From: Sphagnum compactum
Taxonomy: Eukaryota > Bryophyta > Sphagnopsida > Sphagnales
Direction of reading: 5' to 3'
Length of the DNA: 64,000 nucleotides
Assembly: GCA_965153455.1 (NCBI GenBank)
Contig: OZ234502.1
Span: 15,841,495-15,905,494 of the forward strand
The position numbers and the translations under genes were made by a program. Each line of letters opens with the position of its first letter. The first letter of the stretch is position 1. The notes beneath the pieces are model-generated. The model searched no databases and was not told the DNA's origin. It worked only from the letters and a program-made list of their open reading frames with translations. Below are positions 35,746-48,400 of this stretch, piece by piece.

Positions 35746-38700
35746 ATGGAGCAAGCAGCATGGTTCGGAATACCATGGCCAGAGTTTAATCACGGTCTGA
35801 TCTACACGGACACTGTGAACTATGCAACCTCTGCCTCGCGTACTTCTCTTCACCCTTCTCCTTGTGTTGTTTTCTAAACATTAGTAGAGTAATAAGCGGC
35901 TCTGACTGTCTTAGTCACCACTTTCTTCTTCCGATTCCTGCACGAAGATTGTTCAACCCTCTCGTTGTCTTGGACACAAAGTTGCCGAACGGAGTGCACA
36001 TTTTGTGGCTTTTTTTTTTTCCTTTTCAATCCATGTCTGATTAGGGTTATTATCAATTGGCTACTGTCGTTAAGTCTTTTGGGGAAGGTGATTTGCACAC
36101 CAACAGCAGCAGCATCAGCTGAAAGGGTTTTGGATGCAAAACTGCAGTGTCTGAATGCTGTGCTCTGAATTTTGCTTTCTTTCTCATTTTCTTTTTCAGT
36201 ATATGGCCATCTCATCACCCTATGAATTTGCCTGGATGTATTGGCAATTTTTGGCTAGTTTTGGAATGTAACTATGGACAGGAAGGACATCAAGGAGTCA
36301 TGATGGAAATGCACATGATGAAATTTCTGGCAAAACTTTGCAGCTCAGAGCTTGCTGGATTTTTATTCCTTGAGATACAAGGAGTCAGCATCAAAACAAG
36401 GGTAGGTCATGAGTCCTAACACCTTTCTTAGATTGCATGCAGAGTTGTGACAGTGTAGAGTATACTTGTTAGTCAATTTCTGCTTTCAAGTGCTGCATTT
36501 CAGTAACAATCAAAACTAAAAGAAGCAAAAAATTGCTCACCACACCATTGTTTTAATTTAGGTCTTTGCCTCAATCCATTTTGAAATGTGCCTCTTGTTG
36601 ATGTGTTGCAGATGGTTGCAGAGAATCCGTAATGGTCAGGTGCACTGCAGGTCACCTTTTGAATGGTTTTTGTTTGGTTTTTCCTCGAGTGTTTCTCTTG
36701 ATGGAGTATTCAAATGACCAAGTCCCCAATAATGGTGTAAACAGATACGCGTTGATGGCAATGTCATAGTGACATCAGACTCCATACTCAGGTTCTCAGA
36801 CTTGCACATGTGTGTGCAAATCCTAGAGCCTATACCCATAACTCTGAATTTCCTGCTCTCAATTTCTTGAGGTCACACATCTTGCTTACAAAAATGAGAT
36901 GAGTCTAAAAAGTTGCATCTAGAGGGTTTCAGTAAGAAGGTTGGAGTACTGCGTTCAACTTCCTGAGGCTCTGAAATTGGTAGCAGACATCCTGACTGTC
37001 CAGTTTCTCCAATGCTATAAGTTTGCAGCACTCAAGTTTGGTTGAGTCCTTGATAATAGTTTTTGAATTCCTTTTAACTTGGAGAACAGTGTTTCAATAT
37101 GTGCTTGAGGCTTTGAATGGACATGGACAAGCTATGAAGGGGACTAAAATCGTGTGTTGCTGTGGAAGGGCACCTGCAGAAATGGAGCATGTCTGGAGTA
37201 TGTCAGGCACCCCTGGCGAGAGCCAGAGGTCCCCTTTAGACTTCAAATCCTCTTTGAAGATGATCACTTGGTAAGCGTCTTATGTTGATATTCACACCAC
37301 ATTTTCCTTGGTGATCGTTGTGTGGAGCTTCAGATCTTTCCTTCTATCAAACAATTGTGATAGATATCTCAGAGTCTTGGCTCTGGTGTGTGTTGTTCAT
37401 ACTTGTGGAATTTGTATTTGTCATGTGGATGTTGAAGCTCAGCATTCCTGAGAAACTGTAGCAAGTTTTCAGTTGGATCAATGGTTGCTGCCCATTGTCA
37501 CTTGACATGGAGCTGGCACCAACGTAGACTATTTCCTTGCAATTCAAGTATCAATTCCAATATATGAGCCTAATTCTCATGATTCAGGTAGCTGTTAACA
37601 AACCATCAGGCCTGCAAGTGCTGCCAGGGGGTCTGTTTCAGCAAAGAACAGTCCTCACTCAGTTGCAGTGGAGAAGTGATTCTAATGATAAGCAAGCTAC
37701 CCATGGTATAGCTGCTCTGCATGAAAAGGACCTTTGGAAGCCATCTCCAGTGCACCGCCTTGGGAGAGGTACTTCAGGTTTGTCACTAATCTTGAACATT
37801 ATCATTATACACAGGCATTTTTGACCTTGGAACAGGTTGACAATTTCTGCATAATCCTCATATGTGCAGGAGTTCTGCTCTGTGCAAAATCACCAGCTGC
37901 AAAGTCACAAATTGCTGCTGATTTAGCTGCTGGCACTTCTGCAAGCAGCAGAAGCAGGTTGGTTGTCATTTCTCATTCCTCCATCAGTTTGTGACTTCTC
38001 TGTAAGGTACACAAAATAGATGTAGAGATTACAATGTACACTGACACAAGACTATTTCTCAAAGAATTATCACAAGTTCTTCAGCAATTGTTGCTCTCTA
38101 TTGGAGGACTGGCTGAAAATCATCTGTCTATTGTCTGTCTAGGGTAGCTGGAAGCATTCACAAAGTTGGCTTGATGGGATTAAGATGTGTCTTCTCAGCA
38201 ATCCGGATACAGCTATCTAGCATTCACTGTTGAACACAAGGAAATGGTGGTCTGTGCATTCAGACTGGAATTTTGAGAAATGCCAAGTATTTCTGTATCT
38301 GTTTTGGTCTGGCTTAAATACTTGTACAGGGGCAAAGCCAAACTGAAACTTACTTCAGACGCACATGAGGATACCATATTGACGTTTTTTTCACTAGCTA
38401 TGTCTCTTTAGTGCTAGCCAACATCATGACAGAGTCCTCTCATACTTCTGGAAATGGAACAGAAGCTCAGGATGTAGATTTTGTATATTTGTTTGCCTGA
38501 AATTTGGGCAGAAAATTGTATTATTGTCTACACCTACAGTCATAAGTTGTCGAATTGATTGGGTAGTCATGGCAGCTTGTCACTGCTAGTAATGATGAAG
38601 GTGATGGTCTGGCACTTTGTGCACGACTCCCACAAGGTTATGACTTCACTCTTTGTTATATTACCTTCAAATTGTTGTTGTGGAGATTTCTCTACAATTT

Positions 38701-41160
38701 CATAGATATGTGCTCACCAATCTAGATACGGATGTCTGGGATTCAATAGCAAATGGAAGGAATTGGTGGTCTGTGTGTAGGCTGGTATTTTCAGAAATAC
38801 ATAAATTTTTTTATGTCTTGACTTAGATGCTTGCTTGTACAGAGGAGAAGCTAAACAAATGAAGCTGACCTTCACAAGCTTGTTGCAGCTTTGAATGAGG
38901 ATGCTTTGTTGACCTTTTTCATATTGCCTACTTCTTGAGTGCTAATTGACATCATGACTTAGTCTTCCTGTCGGTTCCAGAACTGTGACACAAAACAGGT
39001 TTTTGTCGAATTGTTTGGCCAAAGGTTTTACTAGAGTTATTGGATTAGTATCTACACCCACTGCTTGGTGGAATTTCTCATATGTAACCTTGTTGCTCTA
39101 CCTTTTCTGTTTTAAATGTGTTGTTGTAGGTGTGAAGATGATTCTGAAGCAGAGCGACGAATTACTAAAACATACCGTGCTCTAGCAAGTGGGATCATCC
39201 CAACTGATGAGGTTTTTCTCCCTGAAACATATGCACTAGCACCTTATTATCTTCTGCAAATTGATTGTTGGAGTTTTCTAAAGAATATTTCTGAAGCTTG
39301 AGCATGTCTTCTTGGATGAAGGTGGCCGACAGATATTCTCATGTTCTAATTGCAGGGTGTATGTTATGTTTTTGCAGGTGGTAGTGGACCAGCCTATAGG
39401 TAAAGTTAGGTACGCAGGAGTTGCTGGCGGACTTTACATGGCCTGTGAAACTGGTTAGTAAGTGGACTACATTATGATTTGTCATGCAGAGATTCCACTC
39501 CTAATCTAACTCATTCTCTTTACTACAGCAGTTGTTCTTTGTTTGCAGGTGCAGGAGGGAAACCATCACGAAGCAGGGTGACAGTCCTGCGGCGAAATCT
39601 CATTGACAATCAGAGTTTGGTTGACGTACGTCCTGGTTCATTCATGTTGAGGCACAAACTTAAAAAGTTCTGAACACCTAAATATTGCCAAATCCTTTTC
39701 CTACAACATTGTTGATCACTTCTGCCATTTGACTTGAGAGCAGTACATCGATAGTTTAAAAATTGGTTACAAAATAACTATCCATCAGACTGATTAGAAG
39801 AGAACTCTCCACGCAGATATATGATTGTAAGACAGCTGTTGCCAAGCAGTGAGGTGAAGCTTGTGATTTTCAAAGATTTTTGTTGGCATGCAGGTGCAAA
39901 TTTTCACAGGAAGACCCCATCAAATACGGATACACTTAGCAGCTATTGGCCATCCACTAGTGGGTAAGGAGAATATCATTCTGCCATTGTCTTTTTCCCT
40001 GCAGGATATTTTGACTCACACTTAACTTCAAAAAAGGCAAAATTGAATTCTTTGTAATATTTTGAAACAAGCTGCTTCTTGATTTCACATTCAACACTTT
40101 ACATCTGGAATTCAACATACAAATGGGTGAACACTTTGTACATGTACATAAGGTGCAAGCTCTAGGCAGACAATAAGAATCAGCCAGGGAGGAGGATATG
40201 TGTCGAAACCAAATGCATTCAAAGCATGGTGTGTCTCATTGATGTCTTAAGTCTCACACTATGAGCAATAGCTCAATATACTACAACATAGAGAATTGAT
40301 TCATGTGAACTTTCAAAAGCATTCTTAGGTCATGATGGTGCAATTTGAGCTACTGGATTAGTAAAAGCTCACATGTGTTGATTGCTTCTAGAGAGTCTGG
40401 TTAAGGATGCCTCAATTAGGATTTGTTTTGAATGGAATCTGTATGTCACCTACAAGCCACTTTCGTTAGAAACCATGCAAATTGATAATTGTCTTGAATC
40501 TACTGGCAACTGATTCAAAGGGTTCAAATGTGTTTCCTGATACAGGTGATCCTCTCTACCTGGCAGGGGGACAACCAAGACCTCTTTCCACAACTGCCAT
40601 CAGCAGAAACCTAGAGGAGGATCTAGACCCTGCAGATGATGGGCAAGTTTTCAGGACCTGTTTTTTCATAGAGACCCCATCTTCCTTTGCTAGATGTAGT
40701 TTTTGTGGTTCCAAGTGCAAAAGAGAATTAGTAATAAGTGGCTTCTGAATGAATGGTCAACCACAAAACTATGCTTTTCCAGGAAAAGGCTACCATTTGC
40801 ACCACCACCATAGGTTAATATCAGCAGCATAGTACATCTTGCTGCAGAAGTACCCCACTGGTGCATTATTGGTGCTGGTCTCCAGAAAGTTCTCACACAA
40901 TCACAACTTTCTGGAGGACTGGCACCTTCACAGATGTTGTTGACAAACCTTTGCTGTAATGTAATGCTTGCAAATGGTGAGTGTTTTGCAGGGGATATCA
41001 AAGACCGAGTTTTGCATTGCCAGGTGACACTGGTTACCTTTTGCATGCTTGGCACCTGTCATTCATCCACCCTGTGACCACTGAGGCAAGACACTTGATT
41101 GTTGCCACATATCACTATGCAAAACTGAAACAACAAACACTTAGTTTAAGCTTTCAGTAG
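35746..41160 (+). CDS. RluA-family RNA pseudouridine synthase 5-like
   Basis: Plant RNA pseudouridine synthase 5-type protein; target RNA not known to me. Exons: 35746-35839, 36344-36401, 36612-36639 (28 nt), 36745-36791, 37180-37270, 37588-37777, 37870-37957, 39130-39211, 39378-39453, 39549-39625, 39894-39963, 40546-40642, 40992-41160. All phases agree, giving 388 residues. Landmarks: FGIPWPEFNHGLIY at the start, an S4-like region (LDFYSLRYKESAS, GQIRVDGNVI), NKPSGLQVLPGG, VHRLGRGTSG, KTYRALASGII, FTGRPHQIRIHLAAIGHPLV and DPLYLAGGQPRP. The motif-II position that is normally the catalytic Asp (HRLDxxTSG) is Gly here (codon 37762-37764). Intron 12 starts with GC (GCAAGT at 40643). The last about 20 residues are unlike the usual C-terminus, so the final exon end is less sure. 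No obvious transit peptide is visible. Confidence 0.92.
38195..38465 (+). repeat. R1 family copy in a synthase intron
   Basis: It has AAATGGTGGTCTGTGCATTC, TACTTGTACAGGGGCAAAGC and a block around AACATCATGACAGAGTCCTC. It is parallel to 38720-38990 and so forms a diverged direct repeat within one intron. Confidence 0.6.
38590..38990 (+). repeat. R1 family, longest copy
   Basis: It carries the blocks seen separately elsewhere in one order: GATGGTCTGGCACTTTGTGC, CCTTCAAATTGTTGTTGTGG, GAATTGGTGGTCTGTGTG, GCTTGTACAGAGGAGAAGC, ACATCATGACTTAGTCTTCC and TTCCAGAACTGTG. I use it as the reference for the family. There is no coding frame of note. Confidence 0.6.
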
Positions 41161-43072
41161 GGTTGGCTGCAATTGGGAAAGGAGAATTACCACTGAGTTT
41201 TCTAAAAAATTCCTTCACAAAATATGCCATATGTGGAACCTATTTCTCAGATGCTTCTTATGCTTAGTACTTACAATGTAGTGTGTCTTAATTGCAATTG
41301 ATGGTTCTTGTCATAGACTAGAGAGCTTTTGTATATCCAAAAGGGGGAAAAGCATCTGAAGTCGGTGTGGTTTGTGTTTCACAGAGGATGAACATATGTG
41401 CACCACCTCCTCCACAACTCTGCGCACCTCATGAATGACAAAATACAGCTCCTGTGTTAGCAACAATTGGTAGCTGAAGTTTGTTTATCTAATCTTCAGC
41501 AAGTACAATGTACCAGCAAGTTGTTTGATATGATAACAAGGATAGGAGCCTCGACCATTAGCTGATCTTTGGCTCTTCAGTCTTTTATAATTAAGTCCTT
41601 GCTTGAAAGCCCTTCAGTGTTGAAGATTGGAAAGAATCCTAGAAGATTTAAAGAGGATGCATCAAATCCAACAAATTCAGGTCTAAAATGGATTGTTGGA
41701 TGATGAAAACAATCCTCATTAAATATTGTTTGCGAAAATTCAGATAGAACCATAACAATTCTATGAACATTTACATCAAATCCAAATCATGTCACATTCA
41801 ATCTAGTGTAGTCAGATTTAGAAATCCTGTGAAATGCTGAATGTCTTCTATTTGGAGATCCAAAGAATCAACAAGTTTTCTGCATAATTTCATTTAATGA
41901 AATTGCTTACATCTAATGAAACCAAACTGAAAAAAACAACTCCACCTTTCAATGGAGGTATCATCCTCTCTCTCCTGGCAACAAATTGATCAATACTACA
42001 AATCAGTTTCAACTTGAAAACTCCAAGACTTGGTCATGATGTTGGTGTCCTCCAAATGCTTCTTGAGGAAGATTCGTTCGTGATGTTGGCTATCATTCAA
42101 TGACATAAGCTCATAAAAGATCAGTAGTATCATCACTTAAGCTGCAACAAACTTGTGAGCATAACATTGATTTGATTCACTTGTCCATGCGCAAGCAAAT
42201 GAATCTAAGATACTAACTATTGGCTAATAAACAAATGACATGTACATATATACATACATATGAGTTCTCTAAAATCTCATGACAGGTTGCTCTAAGTCAG
42301 GCTGCTCAAGGATTGATGGTGTCTCACTGAGAACACCCTGGCAAGAAAGAAAACCCTTTGATTGGAGCACCCTCCAACCTGGCATCCAGAGGTCTGCTCC
42401 AACAAGATCAGCTCTAGAGAGGTTATATAGGAATAGCATCATCTCACATAGCCATGAGCAGTGGCTCAATAGTCTACATATCCATAAGCAGTGTAACAGC
42501 AAAAACTAGAATAAGGTATTTATTACAGGGAGGGAATGGAACAATTTCTAATGCAGCAGCTACCCCTCAAATGTCATTACAATCATATAAGTTCCCACTT
42601 AGTTTCTGAAAAAACTCCATACATAACGCGAAAGGAGGGATGTAACACACCAAACCAAGTGGCATAAATCGCAGAAGCAGGAGAGAAAAACTACAAGTAG
42701 GCCCCAAAGTCACTCCTTCAGTGGGTACCAAATCATGGTCTGTTTGTTAGTAATTCTAGCTGTCAACCTACAATATACAAGGATTGGAGGTTCTTAACAC
42801 TAGGTCGAAATTCACAGACAGAACAAGCAGCACATGTTGAAAATGCTTGTACTGATTTCAATAGAAAGGCAAAGGGGATTTCACAGGTTTCTTACTACAC
42901 TTACGATGATTGGGGGTGCCCACTTGTAGCACTCTCCAACTTATTCAACCTAACAAAAACGAAAGAAAAGGTGAGAAAGATAACCACCTCCATATTTACC
43001 CACTCCTCACTTTCTGGTCTTCTCCCAGAAGTGCAAAAACAAATTGTACAAGCTTCAGCTGAATAACTGGAA
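41161..43072. other. Convergent intergenic spacer
   Basis: It lies between the 3' ends of the pseudouridine synthase and PAT1 genes. It contains an R1 fragment (42000-42110). No gene or other structure is seen. Confidence 0.55.
42000..42110. repeat. R1 family fragment
   Basis: CCAAGACTTGGTCATGATGT and, 40 bp later, GAAGATTCGTTCGTGATGTT are two versions of the R1 core next to each other. Confidence 0.45.
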
Positions 43073-46000
43073 TCATCCTCGCACAGTTGCAGTGTTACTG
43101 GTGCGGCTATCAGCACTGGCACCTGGTGATAACCCACTCATTGTCCCAGCCCCCTTTGTGATGAGGTCATACAAGAGCTTACGCTGCAGTTCACTTGTGT
43201 GTGGCAGTGTAGCTTGCAGAAGCTCCACAGGGATCTCCTTCTTCAAGGCTTCATCTGCAGCAGCATTGATTGCAGGGATATTCCCCGGATATGACATCAT
43301 GAGAGAATGGATCACACTGTCATACTTATTGGTACAGTACTTTGTCAATAGTGCAAAAAATGCATCAAATGCATGTTGCCAGATGTTGAGATTCTGCAGA
43401 ATGTAAAGTGCATTTCGATCTCTTCTAACAATGTTGGCCCGTTCCAAAACTGATCGTAAAATTACAGTTGCCCCGTCTCCAGATGGGGAGCCCATGGGAC
43501 GCAATGGAGGTGGCTCAGCCACTAACACCACAGAGAGCAAGCATGCACTTAAAGACAGTAGGTCCATATTCAACACTGCCAAAGCTATCACATGGGCAAG
43601 TCCTGCACTTGTTGCTGCAGAGCTTACATCAGACTGAGGCCCATTGAACAAAAAGCGCAGGTGACGAAATACAGCCATACACACAATCAAAACAAGCTGA
43701 CTCCCAGGAGTCAGCAACTGAAGGTAACGTGTCAGAAGCTTTCTCCCCTTGGGCAAAGATACGAGCCGCAAGAAGACAAGGTCATCTTTAGGACTTAAAC
43801 CCATCAGGCGGCCATTCACTATGCCAGCCCCAATATCTGCCGGGTTCCCCAATGGATCAGCCAACTGAAGAGAGGCTGCCAAGCCCTCAAGAAGAATTTG
43901 TCGCCTCCGTCGCAGCTGGGCCCCCCCATCTGGATGCTGTTGACTAACAAGCAAGCGGTCAATATCATCAACATCAAGCAGGAGACAAAGACCATCTTCA
44001 ATTGCTATTCGTGCTGCCAGCATCGGCTCTTGCTCCAATGGCCTTTGTGATGACATAGACTCTATGCTGATATCTCCATTTCCATTCCCTCCACCACCTA
44101 TCCCCATTCCATCCACCATGGCAGGATCCACTTCCAAAAGAGGCCGAGGCCTGCGGATGGATGAGAAGGGAACCCTGCCCAATGCATCCACCTGGAGGAA
44201 GGCATGGGGCTCAGCAGCAGCACGTGTATGTGAGGGCATATCACGAGGGTGGGAAGGTGCAAAATGACGACGGCCATGAGGGGTTCCCCCAGTATTTTTG
44301 GCTTGCACAGCCTGGTGATAGTAATCATCAATGTAGGGGTCACTACTATGTGTGGCTGCCCACTGAATACGCACTATATTCTCTATCTCCTCAGCTGTCA
44401 TGTACTTGGACTGTAGCACCTGCCATCCATTTTGACTTCCCCTGCCTGCACCCCATTTGATTAGTATAGGAGTCAGCATTACAGCTTGAGACACACCTGC
44501 ACCTTGCACTGCCAAGGGCTGAGGAACTGTCTCTTCCAGTTTAGGCAACTGTAGGCCCATGTTGTATTAACCCATTAACATCTCAAATAGGACAAATTGG
44601 AGAAACTAGCATCCTGATACATAACACCATTGCTACTGGAGACATTAGTAGTTTGCTATGATCAGGAATTCTGAAATATGATCCAAACACTTAGTGAGTC
44701 AACATCACAGAAAAAGCAGTATTAACACATCAGCCAAAGTATTAAGCTGTGCCAAAAGTGGGCATTACTGATGTGTTGCTTACCTCCATGATTTGCATCA
44801 GGTGGTGAGACCTGCTGGTGAAAGCGCTGTTGTGAAAGAGTCTGCCGGGCATGATACTGGGGGTCATATCGTTGATCTCGTGGATCCCAGAACTCACCAG
44901 GCACCCCACCATCACTCAGCTTCTGCATCATATGCGGTGCTGTGGGAGGGGGTGAAGCATGCATCGGGTGAGCAGGTATCTGTCCATACAGTGGTGGAGG
45001 ACTGGAGTGCAATGGTGGTGGTCTTTGGTACTGGAGCATTACCTGTGGGGGAGTTAAGGGCATTTGCTGGGGTCTGGAATTTCCCACCAGTCCACTTGTC
45101 CCACTTGGCCGAGGCAACCATGATCCTGGTTGCTCTGGAGCAGGTGTCAAAAGGGGTCCAGTGCTGCTGAATGCAGGCTGACCAGTACCATACACCATCT
45201 GAGTGGGCAAAACCCCCCCACTCAGGGAGTGGGAAGGCAGTCCTGACATGGGGTGACGATATTGCCCAGGCTGCAGCCCTTGAGGTGGTGTCACAGCTGC
45301 CCCTCGCTGCACCTGCCCAACATGCAGCATTGTCTTAGAGCACTCACTCCTTTGAAATTGAAGAATTCATTGAGAATTCAAGCACACAAAGAGGGTTACA
45401 ATGCACATAGTCAATATACCTGATGTGGTTGCCGCACAGATGTCGGGGTGTATGCTCCACCAAGAGCAGGAGGGGAAGCTGCATGACTTAGTCCAGGATC
45501 TCCACCCCACCAGCGCATTGGTGGGTGAGGCTGCAAAGGCTGATGTGCAGGAAGTGCTGCCTGGGAGACTTCAAAGTCATTTCCACGGATGGACTGATGT
45601 TGATGATTTGGCCACCAACCCTTATCCCCACCATCAGCTTCTTTGTCCTGTATTGTCCGATCCAGCCAACTGGAAGCAGGACTACCTTTATACAGCCACT
45701 CAGGTGACCCAGCTGCTGGAAATGTTCCACACCAAAGGTTTAATCAAACTCTGCTTAGACATTGTTACTGAAACACATATCTCCAAATTCAACTCACTAC
45801 TTGATAGCCCAAACTCGCTAGTAAGAAGAACACACATTCATACCCTCTCTGCTTGTGGACAGGGGTCGCCCTTCTTCCACTGCATTCTGCTGTCCTTCCT
45901 GCCTTGGTGATATGCGATTAAGCTTCACACACATGGAAGACATAAAAAAAATATTATCACAATATCCATCAAATTCTTACAAAAAGCACAAGTTTGCCGA

Positions 46001-46792
46001 ACTTGATATAAATTTGGTGAGCACAAATTACACCAACAGAAGCCTGTTGAAAGCATCAATAGAGAGACAACTCTATTTCAGGTAATCTAATTCAAATCTA
46101 CCTTGAGAAAGGATGATGTAAGATCCGATACATCATCGGCCCATTCAGGTGTTGTGTCCAAACTTGCAGACTGCAAAGTCACACACACACCAATTATGAG
46201 AAGAACAAGCTTAAAACAAGTTAATCACATGAGAATCTCCTTCAGACTGAGTTGTAACCAAGATCACAACCAAAAGGGCATGGCAAAAGGCAGTGCAGGA
46301 TGATGCAAATGAGCATATTGTTTAACCCAAAAAAAAAAAAAAACAGGTACACACCCCCTCCCTGTCACCAGTGTTGGAAATGGCATCATCTCCATCATCA
46401 AGCTGCTCTCCACCATCATCTTCATCTAACCCCCCGAGCTCAACATCCTCACTTGAACCTCTCCCAAAAAATGCATACTGAGATGCATCAAAGAACTCAT
46501 CACCTGCTCGCCCAGTCCCTTGGTCAGTTCACATCACTCATGAGAATCGTCATCCTCACTGATGAACTGCAAAGGCGGTAGAAGTACTGTTTCGTCACAA
46601 TCCCCACAATTGTATGTCTAGGGATTAAAGAAAACAACAGTGAGCAAAGAAAGAAAGAAAGAAATAGCACTCACGTGATGCTGCTAGGGATTGAGACGAG
46701 CTCTCCACTGCTGTACCACTGCCGGCTCCCTTCTCCTCATTGCCCTCAACGAGATCCGACTTCTGAAGCTTCTTCTCGCTGAGATCCTGCAT
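43073..46792 (-). CDS. PAT1 mRNA-decay factor
   Basis: Plant PAT1 (topoisomerase II-associated/Pat1 family), a cytoplasmic P-body protein that bridges the Lsm1-7 ring, DEAD-box helicase and decapping enzyme. Minus-strand exons: 46792-46675, 46518 (or 46503) to 46355, 46170-46102, 45898-45844, 45715 (or 45712) to 45420, 45312-44784, then a large last exon ending at 43073. The N-terminus has the conserved FFDASQYAFFGRG and an acidic ELGGLDEDD segment, then a Pro/Gln-rich middle (RWWGGDPG, PPPLHSSPPPLYG). The C-terminal half has SKYMTAEEIENIVRIQWAA, RPRPLLEVDP, EQEPMLAARIAIEDG, LLDVDDIDRL and RRRQILLEGLAASLQLADPL. The start of the last exon is unresolved: 44784 ends in phase 1, so the obvious acceptor (exon from 44548) is out of phase while 44526 fits; with 44526 the protein is 894 residues. 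The gene is divergent from the DUF971 gene. Confidence 0.9.
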
Positions 46793-47370
46793 AGTTGTTG
46801 TTGCCTTCTTACTTGCTTTGGCAGAGAACAAAAAAACTCCACTAGAAAAGCCTTTTTAGCGTTTGCTGATATTAGCTTTCTGCGGCTCTTCTGTCAATCT
46901 AAACTAGATACAAGTACAGTTGCTCCACATGGTAGCCGTTGCAGACGCCGCGTCTGCCCCCGCGTTTTCCGCCGAACAAACTTCCTTTCTACCCGCCAAA
47001 AAAAGTGGTAACGAGTCCCCAAAACACCAACAAAAAAGAACACACACACACACACTCTGTGTCTCTCTGTCTCTTTCTCTTTCTCTCCTCTTCCCTAAGG
47101 GTTTCCAAGACTATCAACACCTCGACCTCATCGAACGATACTTAAAGAGCACAGCTCCAACGCTAGCTCGTCAATAGCACAAAAGACAGACGGAAGATGC
47201 TTTCCCCGAACCAAAAAATTCACAGCCAAACACACAACCCTAAAAAACAAAAACAAAAGTTGCCCTTCAAATACGGCAAAGCGTCGATTCAATTCGTCAA
47301 ATGCGACCCCAAAAACAAAAATCCCTCATTCGTTCGTAAACAGCAAAAGAACAAAAACAAATCAAAACAC

Positions 47371-47390
47371 CTCTCTCTCTCTCTCTCTCT
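47371..47390 (+). repeat. (CT)n tract upstream of PAT1
   Basis: Pure CT run, reading GA on the PAT1 strand. Confidence 0.9.
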
Positions 47391-47713
47391 TCACAACTTA
47401 CACATCTCGCAACCTCCAACAACCAAAACAAAAGAAAATACAACAACAACAACATGGAAAGAAAGAAAGAAAAAAGAAAGTCTAAGAACGAATATCCCGA
47501 TGCTATGATGCGAGCGACAAAACTGATTAGCAACAGATCCGAGTTACGAGATCAGAGCGAGGAAGCAGCCAATTTGTGATTCTCTATTTTGGATTTTGTG
47601 TGGAATTTCTAACGGATTTGTGTGGGGAGCGAGAATTTCTTGCTTCGGGGGGTGCGAGATGAGAAATACAAAGCAAAAAGAAAACCCTAATGTGTTGCGC
47701 TCTTGCTCTTCTG

Positions 47714-48111
47714 GTGCCGTGTGGCGCGCGGGTGTTTCCCTAATTTACTTTACTTAATCAACTTTAATTAGCTTAATTATAATATAACCGGATTCAACTT
47801 AATTACAAGTTGTGTTTTATTGGAGGCGAATTTTCGCACTGTGGCGACAAAAAAAAATTGGAATTCTTTGTTTTTTTAGTGTAAATTGAAAAACAAATCG
47901 TCAATCTTGCGAAACCAAAAATTCTGAAAAAAGAAAACAAAACAAAGACTATTGTTTAGTTTACAAGCATATTTATTATTAAAAGCCCCAAAATTGTGTC
48001 GTGTGGCGCAGGTGTTGCCCTAATTTACTTTTACTTAATCAACTTTAATTAGCTTAACTATAATATAACCGGATTTAACTTAATACAAGTTATGTTTTTT
48101 GGGGGGCGAAT
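47714..48111 (+). repeat. Duplicated promoter module
   Basis: 47714-47831 and 47996-48111 are direct copies with a few differences. Each runs from GTGTGGCGC through CTAATTTACTT, TTAATCAACTTTAATTAGCT, TATAATATAACCGGATT and AACTTAAT to GGCGAAT. The 165-bp sequence between them is AT-rich and unrelated. Confidence 0.85.
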
Positions 48112-48400
48112 GCTGACAGCCTCTCTGTCTATTTTGTCTCCCTTAAACCCTAGACAGATCGCTCAACCCTAATTTGTGCAGAAAGGTTTCCAACAGGTTT
48201 AGGATCTCTGTCCATTACAGTCGTATTATCTGTATCTTGTTTTTGAAAGATCCCCAATGAGATCGCTGAAACCATTTGTTCCACAAAATCAGGTTTAGTT
48301 GTTTAGTTCATACACCAGATTGAGGGTACTACTGATTTTTTAAGTTTGTCAGGTTTCAACATAGATGCTTTTCTCTTCCTTTTTTTTTTTTTTTTGCCAG

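Larger units (their letters stand above)
46793..48400. promoter_or_regulatory. Divergent promoter region, PAT1 / DUF971
   Basis: About 1.6 kb between the PAT1 start and the first recognisable DUF971 exon. The PAT1 side holds a CA-rich and CT-rich leader-like stretch with the CT tract at 47371-47390. The middle holds a duplicated module of about 115 bp. The DUF971 side has leader-like sequence with AAACCCTAG (near 48147) and a short ATG frame at 48257 that does not splice in phase to the next exon. Confidence 0.5.

Noticed and set aside
37023-37274. Plus-strand frame across a pseudouridine synthase intron/exon
   Set aside because: Wrong frame; the true exon is 37180-37270, reading EYVRHPWREPEVPF.
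45401-45910. 169-codon plus-strand frame
   Set aside because: Antisense to PAT1 exons whose minus-strand frame carries the family motifs.
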